Shown: positions 34,773 through 47,233 of the stretch, one piece after another
Position numbering within the stretch: position 1 is the stretch's first letter
Layout of the letters: the number at the start of each line of letters is the position of its first letter
Assembly (NCBI RefSeq): GCF_019175385.1
Contig: NC_083342.1
Span: 118,296,376 to 118,360,375 of the forward strand
Length of the DNA stretch: 64,000 bases
Reading direction: 5' to 3'
DNA from: Lycium barbarum
Taxonomy: Eukaryota; Streptophyta; Magnoliopsida; Solanales; Solanaceae
Position numbers and translations under genes: made by a program
Notes under the pieces: model-generated
Told to the model about the DNA's origin: nothing
Databases searched by the model: none
What the model saw: the letters and a program-made list of their open reading frames with translations, nothing else

Positions 34773-35639
34773 AGAAGATAAAAGCCAGTTCATGTGTTCA
34801 TGTGTAGTCATGTCAAGCAACAAATTCTAGAGTTTCCAGTTTCTAATTTCATTTTGTAATTTATTCCACTTTGTACTACACATTTCAATAAGCTTCAATA
34901 AATCTGAACAGCCAAAGTGAGGGGAAAAAAAAAACATTTTGCTCTTCCATTTGTTTCTTGATTCAAATTAGGTTGCTGAACCAAGTTTACGCACTGCAGG
35001 CATTAACTTATTTAACCAACAGCAGCAACGTGACTTTCTATTATGAAGCATAGATAATTGAATGACTTTCTTACCTTTATGTTATAAAATGTGACCGAAA
35101 CCATTCAGGAAAGGCAGGGAGAGGAGTCCTCCCTTCCACAATCACGATTCAAGTGTGTGGATGGAAGAGATGAAGCAACTACATCATTTGTCAACACTTT
35201 CTTGAAGTGATCCAAGTGAAAAAACTCACTGCAAACAAAGACCTCAAGAAACATAACATTACATTAAAATAAAAATAAAAAATACTAGGAAAGAAGTCTA
35301 GTTTACACTAATCGCGATGTTACTAAATGGGAATGAGCAGCTTCTCACAATTTGTTAAATAGGTGATGTTTAAAAATATGAAATTTTCTTAAATTACTCG
35401 TTGATGCTAAATAAAATTTTGACAGGGACGAACTAACAGTCCCAAAAAAGAAGCTTGTCAGGTTTAATAAAGTTTGCCTAAACTTGAAAAACTAGGCAGG
35501 AAAAACAAACCCCTTCCCAATATGAATGTATCACCCCTAGAACACAAACACAAAATTGGTGAAGATTACGACTTCTACACTAGACCGCCATGCTTTGATG
35601 TGATCAATTTGAGACATATTGCTACTTTGATCAAACCAA
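34773..35639. other. NLR 3' flank and spacer
   Basis: Probable 3' untranslated region, with AATAAA-like AATAAATCTGAA near 34895. I see no gene; the ORF at 35474-35881 runs into a dispersed repeat. Confidence 0.45.
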
Positions 35640-35755
35640 ACTCAAGCTTCAACAACAACATACCCAGTGTAATCTCACAGGTAGGGTCTGGGGAGGTAGA
35701 GTGTACGCAGATCTTATACCCACCTCATGGAGATAGAGAAGTTGTTTCTGAAAGA
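35640..35755 (-). repeat. SINE-like dispersed repeat fragment
   Basis: The segment with CAACAACATACCCAGTGTAA, GGGGAGGTAGAGTGTACGCA and GAGAAGTTGTTTCTGA is a dispersed element I recognise from Solanaceae genomes. The CAACAACA end is the complement of a TTG-repeat tail, so the element lies on the minus strand. No tRNA-like 5' part or target duplication is clear here. Confidence 0.5.
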
Positions 35756-35986
35756 TCATCTGCTCACGTGACCCAAACTCAAGCTGCGAGGAAGCAAAAT
35801 CTAGAAGCTGAATTGAAAACCATATCTTTCAGGATATTTATCAAACCCCTATTGCTCAAACAGTTTATCTTAAGGAGTTAACAATACAAAAATCTGCGTG
35901 CAGAAAGAATTGGACTGAGACAAACTCAAGCTGAAGTGAGAGCCATCTAAATCATTTTAACTTCCAACAAATTCTCTAGATACAAC

Positions 35987-36777
35987 CAGTGCTTAAAAAG
36001 GCAGAGGCGTAAGGCGGGGCGTAAGCCCCATGGGTATTTAATTTTTTGTATCTCATAAAATAATATAATTATAATAAATATTTTTAAATAGGTAAAATTA
36101 CATAAAAAATAAAAGAAAAGTGTGTATACATATATATATAACCTTACAAGTATAAACAATACAATGAAATAAAAACTATTATGAAATGCAAATCAACTCT
36201 AGCATCTTAACTTTCAAACAATGAAAAATCACAATTTGTTAAAACAATATTACTATCATTCTATTCATTGTATCTCCCTATAAACAACTTTATCAGTATT
36301 ATAATTGAAACGTAACTCCTTCATGAATAAAAATAAAATTACTTTCAAATAGAGAAATAATAAAATATGATAATTTGATACATAGGACAAAAGACCAATG
36401 ACAAGTGAAAATTCACAATTCGGTTATGTATTTTTAAAAGAAATATTAAGTGATATTCACCCTCACGATGTTCTCATATAGTAAATATGCAATACTACGA
36501 CTTGTTATTTGAGTTATACCCAATCTTCTTATTTCGGTAAATGAAAAATTATTAAGTATCAATCATTTGTCAAAGAATTATGAGGGTCAACGGTTTTAAT
36601 TAACGAATTTAACATATAATTGTGTAAGAACTGTTAGGCGAACCCGAGCGTTGGGCGTTAGGCGTGTTTAGGGCGTACAATCGGGCGCTTAGAGCGTAAG
36701 CCTCGCAGGAATTAAGCCCCGCACATGAGCCTGGGCCATTTTGCTAGTGCCTCCCAGAACTGTCTTTTAAAACACTG
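35987..36777. mobile_element. hAT-type MITE with 8-bp TSD
   Basis: Flanked by GATACAAC at 35979-35986 and 36778-36785. The ends are imperfect inverted repeats: CAGTGCTTAAAAAGGC on the left and the complement CAGTGTTTTAAAAGAC on the right. The 8-bp duplication and CAGTG ends mark hAT. Subterminal GGGCGTA/GGCGTTAGGC motifs recur at both ends; the middle is AT-rich and non-coding. Confidence 0.85.
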
Positions 36778-36785
36778 GATACAAC

Positions 36786-37117
36786 CCACACATTCCATAT
36801 TGTACAATATTTCATTTATACATGAAAAGAAGAAAGAAAAGTAGGAAGGCGGAAAAGCTGACAGACAACACCAACAACAGAGAAATTGTAAACTATCTAA
36901 TGGAGACGAAGAACAGAAAAGAAGGAAAAGAAAACAGAGGAACAAACAAGAGTAAATACTAGCGGAAAGGTAATGTTAACGTCATATATAAACAAATAAA
37001 GCAAGAAGGGGGCCGAACTGAAGAAAACTCTAGCCGAGAAGGTGGAAAGGCCAAATACAAGTGATGAGGTAACAATTATAAAATGTTTAGCCTGTTTGGA
37101 TTGATAGGCTTTAACTG
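36786..37117. other. Spacer
   Basis: A-rich sequence without a recognisable gene or repeat. Confidence 0.4.
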
Positions 37118-37718
37118 TAGGGGTGGGCATGGTACCATGTTGTCGGTACGGTAATTTCGGTTTTTAATTATTAAAAATACTATACTATTATCGTCCCAAA
37201 TTAATTCGGTATGATTTGGTATTTTTAACTTCGATTTCGGTATTTTTTGGTACGGTAAATCAGTAACCATAATTTATTTGACTTCGACCTACATATACTT
37301 ATATAATAGATAATTACGACTTCGGCTATTCAAGAAACGTCTCAATTATATTGTATCAATACCTTACACATATAAATATATTCAAAAGAAGCACAATTAA
37401 TCCCCTTTGTAAATCAATTACACAAAAGAGAATTTCAATTAACATAGATTAATCAAAATTTCAACGTTTAAACAATTAATTTTGTACTAATACTTGTTTA
37501 TATATTTGTTAATATTAAAATACTAATATATATGACTTGTGTATGTAACTATATACTTCAGTATGGTATTCAGTATTTCGGTATATTATTTACAAATACC
37601 GAATTTTTTAAAAATGCACACCAAATATCGTACCAAATACCATAATACCAAAATCCCGATATAAAAAATTTCGATTTCAATATGGTAATCGGTATATACC
37701 ATACCATGCCCACCCCTA
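37118..37718. mobile_element. MITE with TAGGGGTGGGCATGG termini
   Basis: The left end TAGGGGTGGGCATGGTACCA is mirrored by TACCATGCCCACCCCTA at the right. The interior is rich in TTCGGTATT and its complement, so much of the element can fold back. TAGGG-type ends recall Ac-like hAT elements, but an exact 8-bp duplication is not evident (GCTTTAAC versus GCTTAAGT nearby). Confidence 0.7.
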
Positions 37719-37889
37719 AGCTTAAGTGCTTAAATTAATTTTATAAATAAACAGATAAAAGAGCTAAAATAATAAGCAGTTAATGTGTTTGTGGCAAAAA
37801 AGGGACTGATAAGTTATTCTTTTGTTATAATGACTAAAATACAATTAATGCAAGAAAATATAAATTTAAAAATATCTGCATAATAAAAA

Positions 37890-38519
37890 GGAAGAACAGC
37901 GGATATAGAATGAAGAGAAAGTTAGAAGTTGTCTTGGGTGCAATCGCCAAAAGGCGCGTGACAATTTAGTTTGCCCATAAAATTTCGTCCACATAGCAGC
38001 CGACTTATTAATTTCAATGTGTTCTATGACAAATATCTGAGAGACTTACTGAAATTGGCTCCTACTTCAGTGCAGGGGTAGCAAAGATTGGTCCATGCAA
38101 CCCACAATGCTTACCCCCTGTATTTGGTCTTGACCAAAAGAACCTTGATGTTACTTTTAAATGACCTCAATAGTACCCATACGAGGGTTTGTAGCAACAA
38201 GAAGATGGATTGGTAAGGCTAGTAGCATATGTCTAATCAAAATATCTCTTCCTCCTGTGGATAGGAATTTTGTGTGCCATCCTTTAATTCCAGTAATGAT
38301 CTTGTTGACAGTATCGAAATAGTGAGAAATCTTCTTCTTGCCTAAGATGAGAGGGTACACCAAGGTACTTGAGGGTAAGTGTTGATGATTCATATCTGTT
38401 ATAGCCTTGAGCCTGTTAATTGTAACAGCGTTAGTGTTATTAGCAACTACAAAACAACTCTTATCTTTATTGATGAGTTGGCTAGTTACTTCTTCATAAG
38501 TAGCAAGAGTTTTTAAGAT
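37890..38519 (-). mobile_element. LINE reverse-transcriptase fragment, 3' part
   Basis: Minus-strand translation shows LINE RT features in several broken frames: INKDKSCFVVANN near 38460, then PLILGKKKISHYFD and KFLSTGGRDILIRHMLLALP within 38157-38393, then RFFWSRPNTGGKHCGLHG and SAAMWTKFYGQTKLSRAFW at 37900-38150. These match the thumb and zf-RVT-like C-terminus of L1-type plant LINEs. Stops and frameshifts show it is dead. The upstream part of the same element is at 46671-46850; the Copia element 38520-46665 separates them. Confidence 0.8.
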
Positions 38520-38956
38520 TGTTAGTGGAAACGTAAAAGAAACAACACAAGATTTAACATATTTCGGATCAAAATGATCCTACGTCTACCAGAGAATAGT
38601 TGTCTTTATATTGTTAACAAAGAAAGGAGAGATTTCCCAATTATACATAAGAGAATTGTTCTCCCAACTCTCTACTCACTATAATGTATTGTATGATTTT
38701 TTTGGGATGATGAACAAAGAAGAATTGCCTCTTCTTTTTTATAGGCAAACAATGGTTTGGGCTACAAGTGTGCTACATGGGCATTTCAATTATCCTCCAC
38801 ATCTTAGCATTCTTTGGCTGCAAGCAATGCATCATCTAGCTCAAGTATCCTTTGGCTCAAAGTAATTGAGCATTCTTTGGCTCTAAATAATAGAAAGTCA
38901 TCCAACTAAAATTGGCACATGAGTTTTCTATCACGTAACAAAAACCAACTCTTTCA
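38520..38956 (-). repeat. Decayed Copia 3' LTR (element sense)
   Basis: 437 bp, homologous to 46232-46665 with substitutions and indels (for example around 38815-38880). The minus-strand polypurine tract AACCAAGGTGGAGAT adjoins it at 38957-38971. Confidence 0.9.
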
Positions 38957-39109
38957 ATCTCCACCTTGGTTTGCGTTCCGAGCATGCGTATGAACAACTC
39001 TGGCCCAAACTTCTAATCTTACTGGGCAACCCCGTTGTAAGAAACAAAAAGAATCAAACCATTGTGAACATACCACCGCCACCTAACAATTGTTCCCTTC
39101 GGAGTTGCA

Positions 39110-41650
39110 TCAGTTGATGCGTACTCTTGCCAAGTCCTTGTAGTGTGCAAACTTAGCCAGTGGGACTATCTTGGTTAATATGTCTGTAGTGTTATCGTTT
39201 GTGATAACTTTCACGACCTTGATAGTGCCCTCTTTAACAACATCCTGAATAAAATGGAATCTGACATCAATGTGTTTAGTACGTTCATGAAATCTCTGAT
39301 TTTTAATCAGGTGAATAGCACTCTGACTATCACATCTTAGAGTTGATTCATGCTGAACCAAACTCAATTCCGCCACCAAACCTTTCAACCAGATAGCTTC
39401 TTTCACTGCCTCCGCTACTTCCATGTATTCTGCTTCTGTTGTAGACAAAGCAACAATCAACTGCAGAATCGACTTCCAACTAACGACACTACCAACAAGA
39501 GTAAAGATGTATCCAGTTGTGGACCTCTTTCTGTCAAGATCCCCTGCATAGTCAGAATCCACATAACCGAGAATTGAAATACCTCCATCACCTTTTCGGA
39601 CGGTCAGACCAATATCAGAAGCTCCCTTGAGATATCTCAATATCCACTTGACAGCTTCCCAATGCTTCTTTCCTGGGTTGGACATGTATCCGCTTACCAC
39701 ACTTACAGATTGAGCAATATCAGGACGTGTACATATCATAGCATACATAATGCTTGACATATACTCCACTTCATCCTAGGACTGAGGCAATATGTAACTC
39801 TGAAAGCTTAAAATGAGAAGCTAACGGTGTACTTGCAGGTTTGCACATATGCATACTTTCGATGTAACTCTTCTGAGAAAGATGTACAACACAGTTTTCT
39901 CTTGAAATCTCCATATTAAGGATTTTCTTTGCAGCTCCCAAATCATTCATGTCAAATTCCTTACTCAACAGTTTCTTCAAAGCATTTATCTCTGTAATGT
40001 TGTTAGCAGTAATAAGCATATCATCAACATACAGTAGTAAATAAAGCATTGAGTTACCAGACATCTTCTTGTGACACACGCAGCTATCAAATGCACTCCT
40101 TGAGAATTTATGTGTAGTCATAAATGCATCAAACCTCTTGTACCACTTTCTAGGGGATTGCTTCAAACCATACAAAGACTTCTTCAGTTGGCATACATGA
40201 TCTTATTTTCCCTCAGCTAGAAAATATTTAGGCTGATCTATATAGATTGTCTCATCTAGATCACCATGTAAAAAAGTAGTTTTGACATCAAGTTATTGAA
40301 GCTCCAAGTCAAATTGTGCAACCAATGCTAGTAGCATACGAATTGAGCTATGCTTCACGACTGGATAGAAAATCTAATTGTAGTCAATTCATTCCTTTTG
40401 ACTGAAACCTTTTGCAACCAATCTCGCCTTGAACCTAGCATCTTCCACTTCAAGAATTCCCTCTTTCTTTCTGTAGACCAATTTGCATCCAAGTGTCCTC
40501 TTGCCCTTTTGCCTTTTCACTAAGACCCATGTATGATTCTTGTGAAGAGGCTCCATCTCTTCATGGCTAACCACCATTGTGCAGCATCCTTGTAAGAAGT
40601 TGCTTCAACATACGAGGAGGGCTCCGGATCCTTAATCTCTTCTTTTGCAACTACGAATGCATATGCAATCAGGTTTGCTTGATCTATAAGGCATTCCGGT
40701 CTTCGTATCTGCCTCTTCTCCCTTCCCTTCGTAATTGTGTATGGTTCATTGACAACAAGTTCTTCAAGATCTACATCTTTTGACTCATCTTTCACCTGAG
40801 TCTCTTGATCCTTTTTTCCTGACATGGAAACTTTACGGGGATCAAGTATAGAAGATTCATCAAAGGTGACATCTCTACTAACTAAAGACAAACACCAAAG
40901 TTTGTACCCTTTTACTCCATCCACATACCCTACGAATATGGCCTTTTTAGCCCTTGGTTCAAGCTTTCCTTCGTTAACATGATAATAAGCTGGACACCCA
41001 AATACTCGTAAGTATGAAAAGTTTGAGGGTTCACCTGACCATACCTCATTCAAAGTCTTAAAGTCAATCGCCGATGTTGTAGATCGATTGACAATATGAC
41101 TAGTAATGTGAACTGTTTCAGTCCAAAATACTTTGGACATTTTGGCTTGTAGGAGCATATAACGAGCCTTTTCAAGAAGAGTTATGTTCATCCTCTCGGC
41201 AGCTCTATTTTGTTGTGGGGTGTGCCTGACAGTCCTATGTCTTGAGATCCCCATGAACCTTGTAGAAATCATTAAACTCTTCGCTGCAAAACTCCAAGCC
41301 ACTGTCGATGCGAAGATATTTGAATTTTCACTCCATTTGATTCTCAACCAAAATCTTCCGCTCTTTAAATGCTTCAAAAGCATCACTTTTTTCCTTCAAA
41401 AAACACACCCTAACCTTTCGTGAGAAATCATCAATAAAAGTGAGAAGATACCTTTTTTTGCCCTTTGACGGAAGTTTAGAAAGACCTCATAAATCTGAAT
41501 GGATGTAGTCTAGCACCCCTCCTGTCTTATGCTTGCCAGTGCTAAAGTTGACCTTCTTCTGCTTCCCTAAAACGCAGTGCTCACAAAATTCAAGTGTACT
41601 AATCTTCTCACCTTTCAAAAGGTTACAGTTGCTCAACATATCTAGTCCAC
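39110..41650 (-). pseudogene. Decayed Copia integrase-RT-RNase H
   Basis: Minus-strand reading gives the integrase C-terminal part with HTPQQNRAAERMN near 41200, the RT in pieces (FKARLVAKGFSQKE near 40400; MYGLKQSPRKWY at 40175; YVDDML near 40030) and RNase H at 39769-39110 (STTEAEYMEV, CDSQSAIHLIKN, RTKHIDVRFHFI). Several frameshifts and stops separate the pieces, including one between 39771 and 39769. This was the pol part of a single polyprotein. Confidence 0.88.
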
Positions 41651-41726
41651 GTGCGCTCATATGACCCCAATCTCATGTGCCATAATCTTGCCTTGTCATC
41701 ATTAGATAACTGCACTGTAGATGCAT

Positions 41727-42638
41727 TTAGGAGCCAACAATGGTGCTTCCTTCTAATGTGTAAAAGCCATCCTCCAGCTTGCCTTTTAGGATGACTAAAG
41801 AACCATTAGTCACCTTCATAATTCCTGCTTCACTCATGTACTTATAGCCTTGTTCATCTAGAGTACCCAGAGAGATCAAATTCTTCTTCATATCAAGAAC
41901 ATGACGGACTTGTGTAATAGTCCTCACAGCTCCATCATGGCAGCGAACCCGAACTAAGCCAATGCCAACTATTTCACAAGTTACATTATTGCCCATTACT
42001 ACTGTTCCTCCACTTTTCTCATAGTTGCTAAACCATTCTCTTCGGAACGTCATATGCAGAGTACAAGCAGAGTCTAACACCTATTTGTTTCTATAACTTT
42101 CATTATTGCTTGATGTTGTAAGTACATAATCATTATCATAATCATGCACATGTTCAACTGTGGATGCAGTCGCCTTTTTCTTGGACTTTGAAGTTGGGCA
42201 ATCTCGTTCAAAGTGCCCCTTCTTGGCGCAACCCCAACAATCTGCATTCTTCTTGTTCACAAGAGACTTTGATCTATGCTTTACTTTGCTCCTTCCCTAT
42301 TGGTTAGTCGTACCTCTCACAAGGAGCCCACTTGCCAGATCATCTCTGTCTCCTTCAAAATGCCTCCTCACATCACTAGAGTTAAGTGATTTCCGCACTT
42401 GCTCAAGGTTGATAGGCTCCTTGTTGTACATTATTGAATTCTCAATATCGCGATATCCTGAAGTCATTGAAAATAGCAAAGCACATGCATGCGTCTCCTC
42501 GTCCTTTTTAATTCCTGTAATATGTAAGTCCATGACAAGTTTATTGAACGCATCTAAATGATCTTCTAATGAAGTACCTAACCCTTTCTTAAATGTGTGA
42601 AGATGTCGTTATAACAACATCCTTGTTGTCACCGATCG
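41727..42638 (-). pseudogene. Decayed Copia gag C-terminus and protease
   Basis: After the solo LTR is removed, gag resumes here. A TAA in the gag segment near 42612 and further stops break it. It contains a CCHC zinc knuckle (CWGCAKKGHFERDC near 42210-42250) and the protease with LDSACTLHM at about 42050-42080, running to 41727. Confidence 0.85.
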
Positions 42639-45600
42639 TGTTATATCCCGTATTTTTGAACGTCAGATTATTTGCTGAAGTGGGGCTCACACATCGAGAT
42701 TTTTTTTGGGACATCTGAAAAGTCATATGAATCACATATGTGAAGTTAAACACAACTCAAGAAGGACCCTTGGGCCAAATCAAAGTGGAAGTCTTCCAAA
42801 CGAATATTTTTAAGAAAACGTTTTCGGGTGATCTGACTTTTAGGGGCAAACACGGTATTATAAGTTTGGAATTTGGAAAAATACCAAGAAATATAAGTTG
42901 TAGATAATTGAATTAGCTTTCCAACCATAGGTCGTGGGTTCCCAGGTGACGTCGGTACAAGGAGATATGAACATTTTAAGGCAGAAAGGTCGAGATAAAC
43001 AGTGAATTCGGCCCAACCCGACTTCAAATCGGGTCAGGCCCATTTCTATTGTCATTTAATGAAAATTTTCGGTCTTCTCTCCACATTTCAGACCAAAACA
43101 CACCCATAAACATTTAGAACATTCTAGAGAGAGAAAGGGAGGAGAAACTTAGAGAAAAATCAATTTTGACCAAAATCTAAGCCCCGAATCGCGAAGCTCA
43201 TGAAGAGAAAAACGTCGTACGTTGCGTTGCCTTCAATTTGAGCTAAATATTGGTCTTGGGGGATGAAATTTTCGTGGTGGAGCTGCTGCTAAGGTATTTA
43301 TAAGATTCATTTTATTTTATTAAAGTGTTTATTTAGAGTTTTAACGAATTAGAACGGAGAAAACAACATTATAAACTCGTTTGTTGTTTTGTTGATATTT
43401 ATGGATTAGGGGCTATTTTAATTGAAATTGATGGACTTATTTGAATTAATATTTTGGTTGTTATAATCAAAGATTATGTGAGGAGAATGAAGGAATTTAA
43501 TGGTTAGAGTTGGAGTTAAAATTGTTGTGGGTTGTTGTAAGGATTATAGAGATAATAATGTGGTTTTCTTGCATATGAGTAGATGATGTGGTGTCGTGTG
43601 GCTGCTGTTGTATTTCCCTGAAATTTGCTGAAAATATTGCATGAAATAAGGTATAAGAAGTGTATATGGGCTGCTTGGTGTATTGTAAGTGTTCGTTAGA
43701 ATTTCGGGCATCGTTATGTTATAGTTGGGGGTTGTTTTGATATTGTTGTTGGTATGGTTGTTGATATTTGAGCCGAGTTAAATCTCGGGGATGTTGTATT
43801 TATAGGGGAGATGCTGCCCAAATTTTTGTAGACAAGTATTGGTTAAGATTGAAATCTTAAAGCCTTACAATTAACATTTGGTAATTGTGACCAAATTGTA
43901 GATTTTGGCGAATTTGAAACTTGATTTTGGAGACGTGTATGAAGCGGAAAAGGTATGTAAGGCTTCACCCTTCTTTCTATGGCATGTCTTAGACGTAATA
44001 AGTTGGGTACGAGCCTCGGGGACAATTCTATTCCCCGGAATCCGCACCTAAAGTTTCCCCTTTTTCATTCAGTAGAATTGAACTAGAAAGTGTGCGAAAT
44101 GTTGGAAAAACCTCCTAAACCCCTAGAACTTGCATAAATGGGACCCGACTACCCTAAAACCCTCACAAGTAACGCCATGACATGTAACATATGCAAATCG
44201 TATAGGCTACCTCATTCGGCCCGAGGTGGGCCCCATTGCTCTCGGATTTTCCTTATAGTTCTGTTTGACTTACTTTAAGGATCGAATCCAAAGAAAACCT
44301 TTGATCCTAATTTCGTTACCAAATGACAAGTACTATAACTACTCTAACGAGAATACTTCTATGACGATAATGATAACGACGATGTTAGAAAAGAGAATAT
44401 GCCCATGACAAATATGACCAGAATGATTCCATGACTAAGATTTTTAAGCTAAGGATTCAATGTGAACTTGAGGGTGATAAACTAGTTCTTGAACCTTATT
44501 TCTATTTCCTAGCTGTGACACTATTTCCTAAGGATTCCAAAGCCTATGAGTTGACGTCTATGATGCCCATGATTTCATTCTATGTTTACTTCTAATGCTA
44601 TTCTCCGTTGGTAGTCTCGCCTTAAAATACTTGTTCCTTCAAGGAGAGACAAAGCGATCACGATTGTTCCATAATGTAATCGGAGTTCACCGAACTTACG
44701 TCACTCCGATGGCTACATGATTTTTCTTTGGGCTCTCTTGCATGCCTATATGATATATGTATATAAGTTATGTAAATGTATATAAAATATGTATATGTAT
44801 ATAAGATATGTATATGAACATGGGATGGGGGGAAGGGATACATGGGGGAATGGGAAGGGAAACATGTTTCATTGCCACCTGGTCAGCTGGCTTATCATCC
44901 TGGACGCGGGATGCCCGGACGCGGGATATATGGGCGAGCCGGTATTTCGGCGCTATGTGGGCGAGCCGACACTGTTCGGTGCTATGCTATGACATGACAT
45001 GCTATGCTATGACCTGATACGCTATGACATGCTATGTTATGATATGATACGCTATGACATGCTATGCTATGACATGATACGCTATGACACGATATGCTAT
45101 GACATGATACGCTATGACATAATATACTATGATATGATATGCTACGACATGATATGATACGACACGCTATGAGATGACAGGATATAATATGATAAAACAT
45201 GACATGATATAAACCCTATTTTCTATGCCTATGAAAACGGAACGTTTTAAAAAGGGAAAGACAAGCATGCACGGTATCCGGCCTGAAAGAGGCGTTCCTA
45301 CGTACAGGTCACTTTCTAGCCCCATTATATGTCCTACGACCTCATGATATTGTTAATCGTACTCTATGTTCCTGCTTGTATTATCTTTTATGCCTTACAT
45401 ACTCGGTACACTATTCGTACTGACGTCCCTTCTTGTGGACGCTGCGTTTCATGCCGCGCAGGTCAGCAGACAGGCGGATTTGGTTCCTAGAAGCTCTATC
45501 AGCAGTATTTGACAGCGCTCCAGCTGTTCCTTGAGAGTGCTCCAATTGATCCGGAGCTTCAGCCTATTGGTACTACTTTTGTGTATATAATCGGGCACGG

Positions 45601-45888
45601 CAGAACCCGGCCCTTCCTATGTATATATGCACTTTTTTTAGAGGCTCGTAGACAGATATGTACAGTTAGATGTGTTGTATTTTGGAATGTTCACGTCGTC
45701 GTATAACGTGATAGCAAAGTTTACTAGTCTATGTTTACGATGATGCTACTAATGTTAATGTTCAGTAACGAAAAAAAATATATGGCACAGTTCCTACGGC
45801 CCGCTGAGAAGTAAAGGTAAAATGATAGATAAGGGGTGCTCGGTACAAGTATCGGGTACTCGTCACGGCCCCTAGTTGGGTCGTGACA
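42639..45888 (+). mobile_element. Solo LTR of the large Gypsy-type element (copy 2)
   Basis: Begins TGTTATATCCCGTATTTTTG and ends TTGGGTCGTGACA, with GATCG at 42634-42638 and 45889-45893. At 3250 bp it is related to 5448-8941 but clearly diverged. Shared blocks include the first 300 bases, the CTCGGGGATG...TATAGGGGAGATGCTGCCC region near 43785 and the AGTACTG/CCGCGCAGGT region near 45460. 44990-45200 is a degenerate short tandem repeat of CTATGACATG-like units. No internal domain or second LTR is present. Confidence 0.9.
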
Positions 45889-46175
45889 GATCGGTCCAGG
45901 TAAAGCGCTTGTGGCTTGTCCCATAACTTCTTAGCCGTTTCTACGGTACTTGTACTCACTTCACAAAGCATGTTAGGTGCAAGGGACAGTTGGATTACAC
46001 TCAATGCATCCCCTCCAATCTTCTCCTTGTCGAAAGTCGATGTACCATCGGGATACTTTCCGTTAATAGCATGGATTGAACCTTCCCTCCGCAGTAACGC
46101 TGTCATCTGGATCTTCCAGATATTGAAGTTGTTGCGTCCAGTGAATCTATCGATTTCAAACTTCATGGAACTCAT
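45889..46175 (-). pseudogene. Decayed Copia gag N-terminus
   Basis: From the ATG at 46175 (MSSMKFEIDRF) an N-terminal gag of the TNT1-94 type is readable, including FNIWKIQM, until the solo LTR cuts it at 45888. The rest of gag is at 42638 and below. Confidence 0.88.
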
Positions 46176-46217
46176 TTTTGCTTGTTCTTCCTCCTTGGAT
46201 CGTCAAAGAGCCCTAGC

Positions 46218-46229
46218 GCTCTGATACCA
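46218..46229 (-). other. Decayed Copia primer binding site (tRNA-iMet)
   Basis: Minus-strand TGGTATCAGAGC, two bases from the 5' LTR end at 46232. Confidence 0.92.
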
Positions 46230-46231
46230 AT

Positions 46232-46665
46232 TGTTAGCTAAAACGTAAAAGAAAGAACACAATTTAACATGGTTCGGATCAAAATGATCCTACGTCCACC
46301 AGAGAACAGTTGTCTTTATATTATTAACAAAGGAAGGGGAGATTTCCCAATTACACCTAAGAAAATTGTTCTATCAACTCTCTACTCACTACAATGTATT
46401 ATATGATTTTTTTGGGATGATGAACAAAGAAGAATTGACTCTTCTTTTATAGGCAAACAATGACTTGGGCTCTAAGTGTGCTACATGGGCATTTCAATTA
46501 CCCTCCACATCTTAGCATCCTTTAGCTCCAAGCAATGCATCTTTTGGCTCCAAGTATTCTTTGGCTCAAAGTAATTGAGCATTCTTTGGCTCCAAGTAAT
46601 AGAAAGTCATCCAACTAAAATTGGCAAATGACTTTTCTATCACATAACAAAAACCAACTCTTTCA
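46232..46665 (-). repeat. Decayed Copia 5' LTR (element sense)
   Basis: 434 bp, TGTTAGC...CTCTTTCA in plus orientation; pairs with 38520-38956. Both copies keep GATCAAAATGATCC, a near-palindrome. Confidence 0.9.
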
Positions 46666-46670
46666 AAGAT

Positions 46671-46850
46671 CATATCCAAAGTCCTTTTACCACCATTGCA
46701 TAATAGAATTGTATCATCTGCAAAAGAAAGGTGTTTGATTCTTGGGCCACTAGTGCTCATATAAAATCCTTGGTACCCTCTTCTTTCATGGAGATTGTTC
46801 AGCATTTTTCATTTCGCATTTGCAACTTCGGCTTTCAGAATATAATATCA
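46671..46850 (-). mobile_element. LINE reverse-transcriptase fragment, 5' part
   Basis: Minus-strand reading gives LNNLHERRGYQGF and the catalytic LSFADDTILLC (the FADD box) up to 46671. After removal of the Copia element and one AAGAT copy it joins 38519 in the order expected for an L1-type RT. The upstream edge is unclear, near 46850. Confidence 0.8.
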
Positions 46851-47233
46851 ATAATGTGTTGAGTACGTAAAGAAAGTATTGAATCACCTTTCTACCTGAA
46901 TAAATCAATTGACTGTCTAAAATATAAAAAAGATAGTAGTAGAAATAGAAGCTGTGGCATCTCAGTTTGCTAATTCATTGCTATCTTCAAGGAAAAATTT
47001 TAACTTGATTTTTCCAAATCACTAGAAAGGAAGCATGTCAAGACTTGTGTCATTTCCCATTACTTTCTGAAGACTCAAAAAAATAAGAAGATTACAAGTT
47101 CTAGGATGGAAGGTAACGACAAGACATTATGAGATTTTTATACAACCAATATAATGATATCCACATACATAGATCCAAGAAGAGAATTTGCTTCCTAACT
47201 CGAACTGACAAGCACTAGTTCATCCTGACTACA
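46851..47233. other. Spacer and 3' region of the first ankyrin gene
   Basis: No gene seen. The last part probably holds the 3' untranslated region of the minus-strand gene that ends at 47234. Confidence 0.4.

Larger units (their letters stand above)
38520..46665 (-). mobile_element. Decayed Ty1/Copia element inside the LINE
   Basis: Bounded by TGTTAG and ...CTCTTTCA with AAGAT duplicated at 38515-38519 and 46666-46670. LTRs: 38520-38956 (437 bp) and 46232-46665 (434 bp). A tRNA-iMet primer site and a polypurine tract fix the minus orientation. Coding order on the minus strand: gag, protease, integrase, RT, RNase H, each with stops or frameshifts. A solo LTR at 42639-45888 cuts gag. Without it the element would be about 4.9 kb. 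The LTRs are visibly more diverged than those of the Copia at 5205, so it is older. The gag start and motifs resemble TNT1-94-like proteins. Confidence 0.92.

Noticed and set aside
35474..35881. 135-codon ORF after the NLR
   Set aside because: Runs through a SINE-like repeat and shows no leucine-rich or other domain.
44658..45200. Tyrosine/isoleucine- and cysteine/histidine-rich short ORFs
   Set aside because: Translations of TATATG and CTATGACATG short repeats in the solo LTR.
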